NCBI RefSeq assembly: GCF_019097595.1
Contig: NC_080731.1
Coordinates: 13,688,071-13,752,070 of the forward strand
Origin: Hemibagrus wyckioides
Lineage: Eukaryota; Chordata; Actinopteri; Siluriformes; Bagridae
DNA length: 64,000 nucleotides
Reading direction: 5' to 3'
In this document: one piece after another, positions 53,492 through 64,000 of the stretch
Numbering within the stretch: the stretch's first letter is position 1
How the letters are laid out: every line of letters begins with the position of its first letter
The notes under the pieces: model-generated
The model's database searches: none
Told to the model about the DNA's origin: nothing
Seen by the model: the letters and a program-made list of their open reading frames with translations, nothing else
Translations under genes and position numbers: made by a program

Positions 53492-54715
53492 TTAAAACCC
53501 TTCGAGCATGCTACCTTCATTAGCATTGTCAAAACTGTTTTTGCCATGGATCTGCTTCAAATGTTTGCGCAGGACAGGTTTGTGAGCGAACACCATTTCA
53601 CAGTAGTTGCAGCGGTGCGGTTTATCGCCGCTGTGCAGGTTCAAGTGATCAAGCAGCGAACACTTTTGCGTGAATGTCTTGCCACAAATTTTGCACTGGA
53701 ACGGCTTGATTCCGGCATGGACGCGCATGTGCCGGTGCAGGTTCCCTTTCTGTGTGAACGTCTTGCCGCAGAGAAGGCACATAAACAGCTTGTGCATCTT
53801 CAAGTGGTTGGCGTAGTTCTCCAGCTGTCGGAAGACACGGGCACATTTTGGGCACTGGTGGTACCACTGCATGCCTTTGTCAGCATTCCGAGAGCAGCTC
53901 CACACGTTCTCCTTTTCCATGCCACTGGGACCAGGAGAGGAGTGAGCATAGTCGAGAGTGGCGTTAGGGGTCACGTCAGCAGGCCGTGTCTCTACAGTTG
54001 AGTTAATGAGCGAGTGCTGGGGCTCTGGGGAGCACAGAGCAGGGGACCGGGCAGGACCAGGCTGTAAATTTTGAGATATTTGCATTCGATCGTCCACTGA
54101 TTCGACTTTAATGATGTTGATGGGACTTTCTTCTCCTTGACATTTTCTCTGAAACATAGGAGGTGATCTTGGTTCAATGATTACATCATCATCGTTATCG
54201 TCTTCGATCACATTGTCCACCTCTTCATCATCATCATCATCATCAAAGACTGTTTGTATATGCTGTGGCTCTCGCAGCTGTGTGGTGATGTTAGTCTGCT
54301 GAGAACGATGGGAATCCTCAACTTTCTGAGGCTTAATAAACTTATTCAGAGCTTTTGTGCATTGCTCCACAATGTGGCCCATCTGTAGGAAACTGGCTAC
54401 AGTCAGATAGTGGACCAGTTCCAGCTCCGGGAACTCGAGTGTCCCTGTATAGCAAGAGAGAAGAAGTCTCCGTCCAACTTCTGCGTCCTGAAGTGTCGAT
54501 ATTACAACTTCGTGCGAGTCCTGAAGGAAAAACTGATCTCTGAGGAAAGGAGAGCCAGCAGCAAACACAACTTTGTGACCAGGAATCTCAGTGTCATTGA
54601 TGTGCACAATGACATCGCAAAAACGTCTGTCCTTTCGGAGCATGTTCATCTTCTGGAGCATGGAGTCACCAAATGTGGCGAAACTGAATTGCAAAATAAC
54701 GCCGTCCTGTGCCAT
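53492..54715 (-). CDS. zbtb26: Zinc finger and BTB domain-containing protein 26
   Basis: Nuclear BTB/POZ zinc-finger factor, presumed transcriptional repressor. One coding exon, 407 aa. BTB domain at about residues 10-130 (FGDSMLQKMNMLRKDRRFCD, GHKVVFAAGSPFLRDQFFLQ, RRLLLSCYTGTLEFPELELV). There is an acidic run rich in Asp/Glu at about 158-178, a conserved linker motif EPQHSLINSTVE, and four C2H2 fingers in the last 120 residues (CPKCARVF, CLLCGKTFTQKGNLHRHM, CKICGKTFTQKCSL, CNYCEMVFAHKPVLRKHL), ending KNSFDNANEGSMLEGF. The fingers and HGKNSFDNANE fit ZBTB26 better than its neighbour and paralogue ZBTB6. The C-terminus is about 35 residues shorter than human. An acceptor (tttttcag) 15 bases before the ATG, at 54731, shows an upstream 5' exon. 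Confidence 0.93.
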   Translation of the reverse strand: MAQDGVILQFSFATFGDSMLQKMNMLRKDRRFCDVIVHINDTEIPGHKVVFAAGSPFLRDQFFLQDSHEVVISTLQDAEVGRRLLLSCYTGTLEFPELELVHYLTVASFLQMGHIVEQCTKALNKFIKPQKVEDSHRSQQTNITTQLREPQHIQTVFDDDDDDEEVDNVIEDDNDDDVIIEPRSPPMFQRKCQGEESPINIIKVESVDDRMQISQNLQPGPARSPALCSPEPQHSLINSTVETRPADVTPNATLDYAHSSPGPSGMEKENVWSCSRNADKGMQWYHQCPKCARVFRQLENYANHLKMHKLFMCLLCGKTFTQKGNLHRHMRVHAGIKPFQCKICGKTFTQKCSLLDHLNLHSGDKPHRCNYCEMVFAHKPVLRKHLKQIHGKNSFDNANEGSMLEGF

Positions 54716-55534
54716 GGCTGCCTGCGCTACCTGAAAAACAGCATGTCTGTTAGCAGAATAATCCGGAAAAGATTTTTAGTGCTTGAGCTCACTTACTTTC
54801 ATAAAGGACTTTATTGTATTTGTCTTGGAACATAATACATTTCAAAGCACAATACGAGCATTACTACTTTTTTGAAGCAACCAAATTAACACGGGTTATC
54901 CCAATTTACTGCACAATGTTAACTTCATTATTACAGACTAACAAAGACATTTTTTCCGCTATCCTAAATTCTACACAAAACACTTAGATACATCTATTGT
55001 GTGACTCGGAATACTTTATTATAAAAGTGCAAAACCATCCAACAGCACTTATATATAGACTTAAAAAACAAGACACAAGATCATCTGTGTTAAGATCACA
55101 GACGTTCACGTCAGATTCCCACTGTTGGTGAACTAGACTGAAGAATAGCAGACATTAAAAACAAAAACACGAGACAATTACACTGAGTTATAACCTAAAA
55201 ACAAAGCAACTGACAAGAAACAAATCAGAAGCAGCCCTTTATATACACAAGTGTTTAAGGCTTTTATATAAATATATATATCACTCCTGCATGACTGGAG
55301 CTGACCACAGCACTTGATCCGCTACAAAACAAAACAAGTCCGCGTTAGCAACATTAGCTAAATGTTAGCCAGTTAGCTAGCTATCTGTTTTCCTAGTTAT
55401 CTCTCGCCTGCACAGATAAATAAACGCTTTAAAGTGTACACCTGAACTACAAGACAGCGTTGAAATTAGCTACAAAACACAACATATATAAAAGATTACA
55501 CACCATGGAGAGTAGTGAAGTAAAGCAAGCTTAC

Positions 55535-55600
55535 CGTTGTGGGCGGATTAATACCTGAGACAACGGCTATGTCCAAAACCGCATACTAACATACTAAACA
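55535..55600 (-). other. zbtb26: zbtb26 5' non-coding exon (3' boundary at 55535)
   Basis: On the minus strand caacg|gtaagc gives a good donor at 55535/55534. Paired with the acceptor at 54731 it makes an 804-base intron ahead of the coding exon. The 5' end (transcription start) is not determined; 55600 is a placeholder. The exon may include part of the palindromic repeat arm that starts at 55571. Confidence 0.45.
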
Positions 55601-55682
55601 GTGCGGTTGAAGTACAACGCCATCTAACGGTCGCGTACTATTTTGACATACTATTTAGTATCATAGTACGCAGTTTAAGAAG
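55571..55682. mobile_element. short palindromic MITE-like element in the zbtb26 promoter
   Basis: Left arm 55571-55602 (gtccaaaaccgcatactaac, then atactaaacagt) and right arm 55650-55682 (actatttagtatcatagtac, then gcagtttaagaag) are imperfect inverted repeats around a loop of about 47 bases. A related half-copy is at 37478. From recall, such 'cccaaa.cgcatacta' palindromes are common near teleost promoters. Confidence 0.55.
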
Positions 55683-55699
55683 TACCCATTGGCACTGTC

Positions 55700-55745
55700 A
55701 TATGATAAAGGACGTGGGCGTGGCCATAAGGCGGAAGTATTTCAT
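55700..55745 (-). promoter_or_regulatory. zbtb26: probable zbtb26 core promoter elements
   Basis: A KLF/Sp-type 'gggcgtggcc' (55715-55724) and an ETS-type 'gcggaagt' (55731-55738) lie upstream of the 5' exon, beyond the palindromic element. They are the only GC-rich motifs in this AT-rich stretch. Confidence 0.4.
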
Positions 55746-55913
55746 TTTTTAATGTTTGTTTGTTTGTTTCTTATATAAAGATAAAAAAATCTTTATATAA
55801 TTTCCACTCTTGAAAATAAAATTTTTATATGAATAAAATATTGCAATGTTATTAAATAATATTAATATTATACATGTTCATACTAACTTTTTTTTTCAAT
55901 GTACACATATTTT

Positions 55914-55927
55914 GCACAAGGGGGCAG
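55914..55927 (+). promoter_or_regulatory. CTCF-like motif upstream of zbtb26
   Basis: GCACAAGGGGGCAG matches the CTCF core with about two mismatches. It is in the same orientation as the better site at 47315, and the two bracket ppil3, the SDR gene and zbtb26. Confidence 0.35.
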
Positions 55928-56114
55928 TATAAGATAAATCATTTGAGCCAGGTGCAGTCACACAGGTTTACCACAGGTTATATCTTAACTATAAAATAGA
56001 CTATTACTGTCACCTTGACATATTCCTTTTAACTTTACATGAATAGCTAAAGAGAGGAATTGAAGTAAGATTTCATGCCTTTCACAGTTTTATTCTTTCA
56101 CTACAACATTCATC

Positions 56115-56275
56115 AGGTAACTGCCAGAAACCTATCCCAGGTATACAGGAGGGGAAACATACACACATTTACACCTAGATTTGGAGAGCAAACCAGAGAA
56201 ACCACAGGAAATCCACATGTACACTGAGAGAACACACACAGAAACTTAAGACAGACCCTAAAGCTCGGAAGTGAC
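56115..56275 (+). repeat. dispersed teleost repeat copy (degraded)
   Basis: 'cctatcccaggtatacagga', 'catttacacctagatttgga', 'agaaaccacaggaaatccac' and 'aagacagaccctaaagct' follow the same landmark order as the copies at 9557 and 20241. Confidence 0.5.
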
Positions 56276-56329
56276 AACAATACCTTAGAGCTTTTGATTT
56301 CCAGCAAATTCAAGGACATGTTGATTTAA

Positions 56330-56755
56330 GGGCAATTTCTCTTTTTAATTTCCCATCCACAACCTGTTTGCACTTCTCCCTTCAGGAAGACGCTACAGAT
56401 CTCTGTGCATTAGAACATCTAGGGACATCCCCCCATGCCATCTCCAGATGTGAACAGCTAACACAGGAATTATTACCTGTGTTCTGTAATTTATTCTCCA
56501 TCTCTAATTACTGCCTCTTTCTCAAGCACCATGTAAATACATAAGCATATATCTTTATTTATACAGCTGTATATAGAGTGTATAATGTACAAATAAATCC
56601 TCCATGTTCCAGATTCATACACATATTATTTATTGTTAAGTCCAACTAGTTTACTCTTCTCATTCTCATACTCATACTCAACCACAACAAATTCCTTTTG
56701 TGTCTGCACACACTTGGTGAATAAAGTTGATTCTGATTCTAATGTTGCTATATAC
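56330..56755 (+). mobile_element. CR1/Rex-like LINE 3' end
   Basis: The + strand reads GRRYRSLCI-like codons (from 'ggaagacgctacagatctct') and then 'cccatgccatctccagatgt', 'gaacagctaa' with a stop. This corresponds to the conserved C-terminal RRYR....R....AI.LLN tail of teleost CR1/Rex-type ORF2 proteins. Its 3' UTR with 'ttggtgaataaagttgattc' follows. Confidence 0.55.
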
Positions 56756-58249
56756 ACAAAAGCTTGGTAAAATTATGTAAGCACATAGCATTTGTGTTAA
56801 CACTTTTAATTGTATCTTTAAAATAGCGTGACACCAGTGTGACAATGCTTCATTCTCACATCTGTCTGCAGGCTACAAGGGGTGCAATGTGTACTTTGAA
56901 ACGGCAACATTATTTGAGGTTGCAGTGCATCTTGATTACAAATAGGCAATCAAATATTTGATAGGGTACAAACACAACACCAAAACCTGTCAACATGACT
57001 CTTTATTAAAATATGTAAGCTAGTAAAAGCAAACACATTAAAATACTGAATAAATGAGCATGGGAAATCATGGGTATGATGGAAATTATGTTTACTTTAA
57101 AACAAACTACTTTACAATACACACATCACCCAAAATATGTAATTTCTCCTTTGGATCAAGTTAAAGTAAACATTTTCTGGGAGAACAGACTGAAGATTTA
57201 ACTACTAATGTAAACTCAGTAACTTAAAGTAAGCTTTAACCTGTTTACCTACTAGGTTAAAGGTTTTCATTAGACATTCTGCATACTGAACATTAAAATA
57301 TTTCAAAATGTAAATATTTTATTTGTGTTCTCCCAGAATATATAACTGATTATTGCATGGTTTGAGGGGAAAAAAACAAATAGCTATTTTTTAGGGTTGA
57401 CTTTTCCCATTTTCCCAAGGTGGATAGAATAATGAAGGCAGTTGCTGGAGAAACAGTGCTCATTTGTTTGAATGCTTTGCACAAACTGGCACCTCTGTTC
57501 AAGTCAAATATGCTTCATTCCTGCCTGGAAGCTCATTGTGCATGTTATCAAACATGAAGTCAATTGCTGAGTGTGGTAAAGAAGAAGAAGAAGATTATTC
57601 TTGCTGTACATATTTATTAATTTATGCATATTGTTAAATGTTATTTTACTAGACTGATTCTTCAAGATACCGTGTCTTCTGATACTGAAAGCAAGTTTTA
57701 CAGTAACATGCTTACTCTAATATTATGAATAATTTCCTAGCAAACACGCCCACATTGGCCCTTTCCGAGCAAGTTGTGGGGAGTGTGGGTGAGGGCCAAC
57801 CTATATTCTAATCCCACAGTGACTCAGTGTGGGGTTTCTGTGGGTAGCCTGCACTTTGGCATGCATGCACAAGTCTAATGTGAGACTGCTGTGGGCTAGT
57901 CCACACTGAGCCAACATGGGGATGATACAGTCAAGGCGATTAATTAGTTCTGGCCCTGACCCAGTATTTTTTTTTCTGCCCCAAAACATGCAAATAAGCT
58001 GGCTGTCTTAAATTGCCTCCATCAGGATTGAATTGTTTTACCTTTAACCCATTGTTACTGGGCATGGCTCTGGAGCTACCACAACGCTGACCAGGAAAAA
58101 GTGGAAGACACATGACTGAATGTATGTATGTATGTATGTATGAAATACCTATCAGCATATCAGATTTTTGTACTTCCCAAATACAGTCAGTATTGTTTAC
58201 TTGATTTCTATAACCATAACTATAAACATGTTTATGGAAATCATGGAAA

Positions 58250-58870
58250 TGATTGGTGAAAATGATATGTGTGCACTTGGATATTCATGGAAGGGGAGAT
58301 CTAGAGCATTTCCTCTCTTGTGCATTGGAGGGCAGCTGGCAAGGAGAAGTATATAGAAGAGGCAGAATGCAAGAGCACTGGAGCTTGTTGGAGGGGAGGT
58401 TGAGATCACCTAGGACTGTCAGAGGAGTGCTGTCTGTAGGTAAAAGACTGAGGATGAGAAGGTTGATTAGAGGGATAACTGTAACTGCCTGGAATTTAGA
58501 AGAAGAGAGAATTAGGGAGGGGTGTGAAACACCATCTTCCTGATAACAGTAGACCTGTACCACCACCCTTGCCTGTTTCTTGTAGCATGTGAGAGAAAGT
58601 ATAAGCAGAGGCTAGAGCAGCCAGTGTAGCAGTGGAGATATCCAGGTCTCACTTGGTGCCAGAAAACCAAAAGTGTAGTGGGAAGCTGAGATGAAATCAG
58701 CTTTCCTTACAGCAGACTGGCCATTCCAGAGATCACCTACCACCACTGTTCATGACTGAGGAGGGTAGATAAGGTAACTGGAAATATGACCTCTGCTTTG
58801 TGGATAAGACGGTCAAGGTTTGAGGCACATGTCTCGTGCCACTCTTGACTTTTGTCAAGAGTAAGTTTCA
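58250..58870 (-). mobile_element. L2-like LINE fragment, endonuclease domain relic
   Basis: Read on the minus strand: VGDLWNGQSAVRKADFIS, FLAPSETWISP, then VVQVYCYQEDG, KFQAVTVI and LTVLGDLNLPSNKLQ. These are the LWNC.SAv.K...i, fla.tETWl and LGDFNlPs motifs of the APE-type endonuclease of L2 LINEs. Stops and frameshifts are present. The reverse transcriptase part is absent. Confidence 0.7.
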
Positions 58871-59982
58871 TTTTGTAAGTATAGTTGAGGAGTGGTAACA
58901 AAACAAGAAGAACAATACTAGATTAGATACTTCCTATTTAAAATGATTCTTCTAGTCTTTGCAGCCAGTTGGAGAAATTGACTAGGAGATTAGGTAAACA
59001 GATTGAAGCAATGAACTTTAAATACTGTATATCACATCAAGCTCAATAAAGGGGTGGTTCCTGAGAGGTAGGAGCTGAGAGCAGAAAAAATCTAAAAGAT
59101 TTTGGCCCACTTTACCCCAGTCCCCTGTGAAGCCCACTTCTCACTGTTCCAGAGAGCACAGGTTGTCAGGGGGCAGAGGGAATCCTCCAATGTGTTTTGC
59201 CTCTACCCCTTTGCATGCAACACAGAGAGCACTACATTGAGACTGCTCAAGGTGTGGCTGTACACAGCCACCCCTATTGTTTACCCAAACACATGTGGTA
59301 TGGGAGGAACTCTAGTTTATGCTGTACATAAAAATTGTGGAGTCCCATGATTATTTTCACAGTTATCTCAGTTATAGTGATCCTGATTAAGCAGGGCACA
59401 ACTTTTATCTCACACACTCTTTATAAACTGTACAAATGATTTGGAATTAAATCATTTTGCACCAGTGGTTACCACCAGCTGTCCTGAGAGCATCATAGCT
59501 GGGAAAGCCTGTGACATACACACACAGACAAATGCAGACAGAGCATGAACTTGAACTTTGAATTTGAATGGGGAGAAAGCTGGGAGTTAGTGATGGCCCC
59601 ATGTGGTGGTGTTGAGTTTTTGAAAGGGTGCTGAAAAGTGTGGTGAAATATGAACGTGAGCATGAAGCTGTGTCAAAAGCCTCCTGTGTCCCAAGTCCCC
59701 CTTCCCACCCACACATGGCAAGGTTTTGCAGTGCTTCCATTTATTAATAATGAAGTGATAATGAAGGAGCTGGCCTGCTTTAGGAAAGCCAATGCAGTAA
59801 AATTGTTTTCATTTCTCAGCTTTAAGATCTTTGCAGTGAAGCATGTCCTGCCCTTTTGCAGAGAGGTTTTAAGTTTCTTAACATAATGAGACACTGAATG
59901 TAAACTTCATGTGTAAAGATGGGGATAGCCATTACACTGTGTGTAATTGTGTGTTAAAGGTGTCTGGGCATTAAAAGTTGAG

Positions 59983-59987
<5 letters not shown>

Positions 59988-60025
<38 letters not shown>
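59988..60025. repeat. (GA)n microsatellite
   Basis: About 19 GA units. Confidence 0.95.
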
Positions 60026-60027
<2 letters not shown>

Positions 60028-62740
60028 CTGCTTAATACAAAAAGTGGAATGTGCTCATGCACTGTAAATTTAATGCCATGTTTTGATGATGAAGTGCAGT
60101 GGCTCTCAACATGAGGTCCAGGTTTTCATGAAGCACAGACAGAAGGTCGGTGACTTTTTAAATTTTGTCTCAGAAGTGGAAATGACAATGCACAATAACA
60201 GTTATTATATTTAGGGGTCTAAGCAACTAAGACCAGATCTGTTCAGGAATAGAATATGCAATGGCTCAATCAGGGGGAAAACATACAGAGATCAATTAAT
60301 CTCAAAAGTATGGTTAAATTTCTTCTCATCATGTTAAGAATGTTGGCTCGAAAACATAAACTCTATACCATGTTGACATCTAGGGTTTACACTAAGATGC
60401 TTTTCTGCGCACCAGAATTTTAATTTCAGAAATATAGTTAAATTTAAATACTTTTAATACTGATACTTCAAATTTATATTCATACATAAAACAGTAATCA
60501 TGTAATTGTAAAAAAAAATTGCTATGTGAATTTGTGTAAATGTATTTTCCTTTTTTTTTCTCTCTCAGTAATAATCAATTAAAATTAAAACAAGGTTTTA
60601 CATGAAACTCACTGGGTTCTCTTAATACTAGTAAGAAGATGGCACCAAGCATGGCACAAATAAATAAAACCTTTGCAGTGTGAGCTGGGAAAGTCCAGTT
60701 TGGGAAAATAAAGGTTTATTATCACCTTTCTTTGGTCACATAATAGGAAATTCTAAAGTGACAAACCCATTTTTGAAGACCTTTGATGCCTAAATGGTTC
60801 TCCATTGGTGAAATGTCCCACTTGTGCTCTAAACCACCCTACATTATAATGACTGAAGTGATATCAATCTATTTATTAAGTTATTAAGTTACTAAATACT
60901 TCCAGCTTCACTTATTTCTCTGCACGGAATGAATGACAATAATAAATAAAATAAAATAAATAAGCACATGTAAATAAATGAATGAATAATGTAGGCCGTT
61001 TTTTTTGCCTGGGGCTGAACTTGAGAATTTTGCAGTGTAGTGCTGTGTATCAGCACGATTTTAACACTGTGAAAATCTAACATAACATTCAGTGCAGCTA
61101 ACAATGCAGGTTTCTCCAACTGTTTCCTTTAGACTAGGATTGACTGACAGAGAAACTGCTTCAGGGCACGAAGTCCAACAAGTGAATTTGTCAAGCCTCC
61201 AAACCCAACTGTGACACTTCAACAGAAATGCATTATTTCAGCTACTGAATTTGTTTTTCATTTTAAAATACGAGGCACTCTCAAAAGTAGGCTTTTTATT
61301 ACTTCTAATTAACTTCCATTTTGACATATTTTCTCAGTTACTGTTCACTGTCTGATAATATTCATTCATTGATTATATTCCTTCATTTAGCACTGCATAA
61401 ACTTATGCAACAATGTTTGTGAACCACTTGAAGTTGAAGACTGGAAAACGACCAGGTGATTTTTTTTCTGTGAGTCTTTGGCCATGATAGCCTCCGATTC
61501 CTGTTCTTGGTTGACAGGAGTTGAGCCTGATGAAATCCTCTGCTGTTGTAGATCATCTACATCAAGGTTTTATGTTCTGTACATGCAGAGATACTTTTCA
61601 CTATTATAAAGACTGAATTCCTGGCAGCTCAAAGTAATTTTTTCTCCTTCCTCTCTTATCAACAAGGTTTACAGAACTACAGAACTGTCACTGTGTGAAA
61701 TATATTGTGGCATGTTTTTCTTTCTCCACACCATTCTGTGTAGACACTTGTGAAACAACCATGCCACAATCCAAGTCGCACCATCAAGAGATCACACTTT
61801 AACTGTAACTGAGCTTTTGACCTGTATCTGCATGATTTTAAGTATTCTGCTGCTGCCACGTGATTGTCGGATTAGACTACATTCAGATTACAGGAATGTA
61901 TTTTTCTGTGTGTTATTTATTTTTTGTTTTTGTTTAATTTTCAAATCTATTTTAGGATGAATAAGTGAATATCCAATCATACAATTCCATTCATCTCTAA
62001 AGAACTGACAAACCATCTCAGCATTATGATAACATAAAAAGATAACATATCTCTATATTTTGTAACCACTTGCTGTGTATTTGAAGCATTTATATGCCGA
62101 TTCATTTGCTGAGGTAGAGAGAGAGAGAAAGAGACAGAGAGCTCTTTCTGGATGTGAGTAGGATTTAAAGAGCGGATCTTTTTGTTAACAAACAATTAGT
62201 CAATATTGGCCCCTGTGTGCTACATGATCTTAATCATAAAACAGTGATCCAAAAACACATAGAAATGTTCATGCTATTAACATCTTTGTCCTATTTTACT
62301 TCCTCTTTAGGGTTAGGTATTAAAAAACAGAGCTGGCAGAAGAAGCCTAAATTAGAAACATTACTATTGTTTATTAAGGTAAAAAAGCTTAAAAACAGTA
62401 CAACCTTGTCAGGAGCAGGGCATAGAGAGTATTTCACACAGACCATAACAAAGAAAGGACATTTGAAACCGCTCTGTGTTTATGGTGAGGGTGTTTCTGC
62501 CCTTAAGGTCCCACAGAGCTGCTGGGGTTTGTTATCTCTGCTGGGCTTCTATGCATTGTCATCTCTGACCAGACTGGTTTCTGTGCCTGTTTTTCAATCT
62601 AACACAACACAGTAGTGTAATTTAAAACCACACAGCACAGATCACCTAATTGTTTTATCCTGAAAACCTAATCCAGTGCCTTTCTGCTATGTTTGATTGA
62701 CCCAATGTATTTTGTATTGAATCTGTAAAAAGATAACAAG

Positions 62741-63140
62741 TATACTAAAAGTATGTGGACACCTGATATGTAATATCAGTAATATGTGCTTGTTGATCAT
62801 CCTATTCCATAGTTGGCCTTCCCTTTGCTGCTATAACTGCATCCACTTTTCTGAGAGTCTTTCTTCTAGATTTGGGTATGTGGCTTGAGAATTAGCAAGG
62901 TCAGGCTTTGATGTAGGGTGAGGAGGGTTGAAGTCTCATTTCAGTTCATCCCAAAAGACACTTGATTTCTTCCATTACAACCTTGGCAAACCATGTATTC
63001 ATGTCACTAGTGCTTTGTGCACAGGGACACTAACATGCTGGAACAGGTTCAGGCTCCTTAGTTCCAGTGAAGGGGAGTTGTAATGCAACAGAGACAATCC
63101 AGGCAATCATGTGCTCCCATACTTTTGACCACATAACTGA
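62741..63140 (-). mobile_element. Tc1/mariner-derived non-autonomous copy, ~0.4 kb
   Basis: Left end 'actaaaagtatgtggacacc' and right end 'cccatacttttgaccacata' are imperfect inverted repeats of the same type as 5082-6184. The interior carries, on the minus strand, remnants of the transposase C-terminal region (for example the complement of 'aaccttggcaaaccatgt' encodes the FAKVV/W segment). It is internally deleted. Confidence 0.65.
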
Positions 63141-63159
63141 TTATTATTTAATATATCTA

Positions 63160-63517
63160 ATGTTTTTCATTTCATTTCATTGTCTGTACCGCTTATCCGA
63201 TCTATACTCGGGTCACGGGGAGCCTGTGCCTCTCAGGAGTCATCGGCCATCAAGGCAGGATACACCCTGGATGGAGTGCCAACCCATTGCAGGGCACACA
63301 CACACTCTCATTCACTCATGCAATCACACACTACGGGCAATTTAGAGACTGCAATCAGCCTAGATTGCATGTTTTTGGACTGTGGGAGGAAACCAGAGCA
63401 CCCAGAGAAAACCCACCAAGCACGGGGAGAACATACAAACTCCACACACACAGTGAGAGGGAGCGAGACTAGAACCCAGGACGTGTGAAGCGAATGTGCT
63501 AACCACTAAGCCACCGT
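63160..63517 (+). repeat. well-preserved dispersed teleost repeat copy
   Basis: The best-preserved copy in the window of this repeat style: 'ttgtctgtaccgcttatccg', 'gggtcacggggagcctgtgc', 'ggatacaccctggatggagt', 'cacggggagaacatacaaac', and the end 'gctaaccactaagccaccgt'. Low divergence from the recalled consensus suggests a younger insertion than the others. Classification (SINE- or DNA-derived) is uncertain. It follows the Tc1-derived copy almost directly. Confidence 0.65.
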
Positions 63518-63911
63518 ATATCTAATGTCATGGGTTATATTTTTTCAGACAAGGCAAAAATATCACTGTTTAAGAAAGTTCATTTTTGAAATGATAAACC
63601 ACAACAATTCCAGGTTTGGAAAACGTATGTATTTATTAGTTTATTTTTATTTAATTTACTACTTAGATATCACCTGGACTACAGTTAACCACAGTATCTT
63701 CAATATCCACTGTTATACTTCACACTTCAGCGCATGTGTTTAGAAGTCCTTAGATAGTGTTAGCAATCCAAACATTAAAATCATCTTCAGAAAGACTGGC
63801 TAGGAGTGATTAATATGCAAAATTTGCGGTTTCATTGCAGTAGTTATTGCCATGCAGCTGTGTTTGGGGAAAGACTCACTATTACAATGGATTCACTTGT
63901 GGAGTAATGAT

Positions 63912-64000
63912 TCACTTGTCGCGCTCTTCGAACTGCTCCACCTCGCTTGATTCTTCCACCACTTTACCATTGACCATAGTCTGCGTGACTACCTTTACAA
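63912..64000 (-). CDS. C-terminal end of an unidentified gene (partial; possible intermediate-filament tail)
   Basis: The minus strand is open from the window edge to TGA at 63914-63912 and encodes VKVVTQTMVNGKVVEESSEV then EQFEERDK. The composition is balanced and non-repetitive, unlike the surrounding AT-rich DNA, and codon usage is GC-richer. The 'V.GKVVEESSE' pattern recalls the tails of keratin and other intermediate-filament proteins (K18-like 'VDGKVVSE'), but 29 residues are not enough. The rest lies past the window end. Confidence 0.45.
   Translation of the reverse strand, partial: VKVVTQTMVNGKVVEESSEVEQFEERDK

Larger units (their letters stand above)
55750..63900. other. intergenic region right of zbtb26
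   Basis: No recognisable exon on either strand. It contains repeat relics (56.1, 56.3-56.75, 58.25-58.87, 62.74-63.14 and 63.16-63.52 kb, listed separately), (TGTA)n at 58118-58142, (GA)n at 59988-60025 and about 62113-62142, a G/T-rich degenerate stretch with repeated 'cccaca.tg' motifs at 57740-57920, and unique AT-rich DNA. Confidence 0.6.

Noticed and set aside
53432..54835. Plus-strand frames of 189 and 141 residues over zbtb26
   Set aside because: Antisense shadows of the zbtb26 BTB and zinc-finger coding exon.
57740..57920. Possible minisatellite with 'cccacattggccc'-like motifs
   Set aside because: The motifs recur only loosely and with irregular spacing, so a periodic unit could not be defined by eye.
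58253..58566. Plus-strand 96-residue frame with many Arg and Glu
   Set aside because: Antisense to an L2-like LINE endonuclease relic, which explains the region better.

Overview
The window is vertebrate genomic DNA. It has multi-exon genes with GT/AG introns, AATAAA polyadenylation signals, long AT-rich introns and intergenic DNA, and many GATA/ATCT, AC and AAT microsatellites. The interspersed repeats point to a teleost: Tc1/mariner relics, L2/CR1/L1-type LINE ends, a tRNA-type SINE, and a dispersed repeat that I associate with ray-finned fishes, catfishes in particular. The catfish assignment rests on recalled repeat style and is tentative.

Layout. At 1-8.2 kb on + is the 3' part of olfm1 (noelin/pancortin): coiled coil, olfactomedin propeller, and an alternative 'Z' terminal exon at 543. 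At 8.2-22.9 kb is a gene desert full of repeat relics, including a ~1.04 kb-spaced duplication and a large AAT/ATT inverted repeat. At 23.6-31.2 kb on - is a complete six-exon lix1. At 31.3-37.2 kb is another gene-poor stretch holding a decayed full-length Tc1-like element and a short Tc1-type MITE with near-intact ends. At 38.6-42.6 kb on + is complete lrrc8a, the obligate subunit of the volume-regulated anion channel, in two coding exons. At 47.5-49.5 kb on + is complete six-exon ppil3, a spliceosomal cyclophilin. At 50.8-52.8 kb on + is a complete eight-exon classical short-chain dehydrogenase/reductase. At 53.5-54.7 kb on - is zbtb26, a BTB/zinc-finger repressor-type factor coded in one exon with a separate 5' non-coding exon. 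At 55.7-63.9 kb is a repeat-rich intergenic region. The last 89 bases hold the 3' end of a minus-strand coding region that I cannot name confidently.

The genes do not form a pathway. They are ordinary vertebrate genes in local synteny (OLFM1, LRRC8A and ZBTB26 are all on human chromosome 9q). The window shows no operon-like, CRISPR-like or clearly novel system. The most interesting points are a conserved alternative last exon in olfm1, loss of the SDEL-type C-terminus in this olfm1 copy, local duplications, and transposon sequence inside a probable promoter. Splice sites were read by eye from GT/AG consensus, frame continuity and recalled human proteins. No alignment or transcript data were available.
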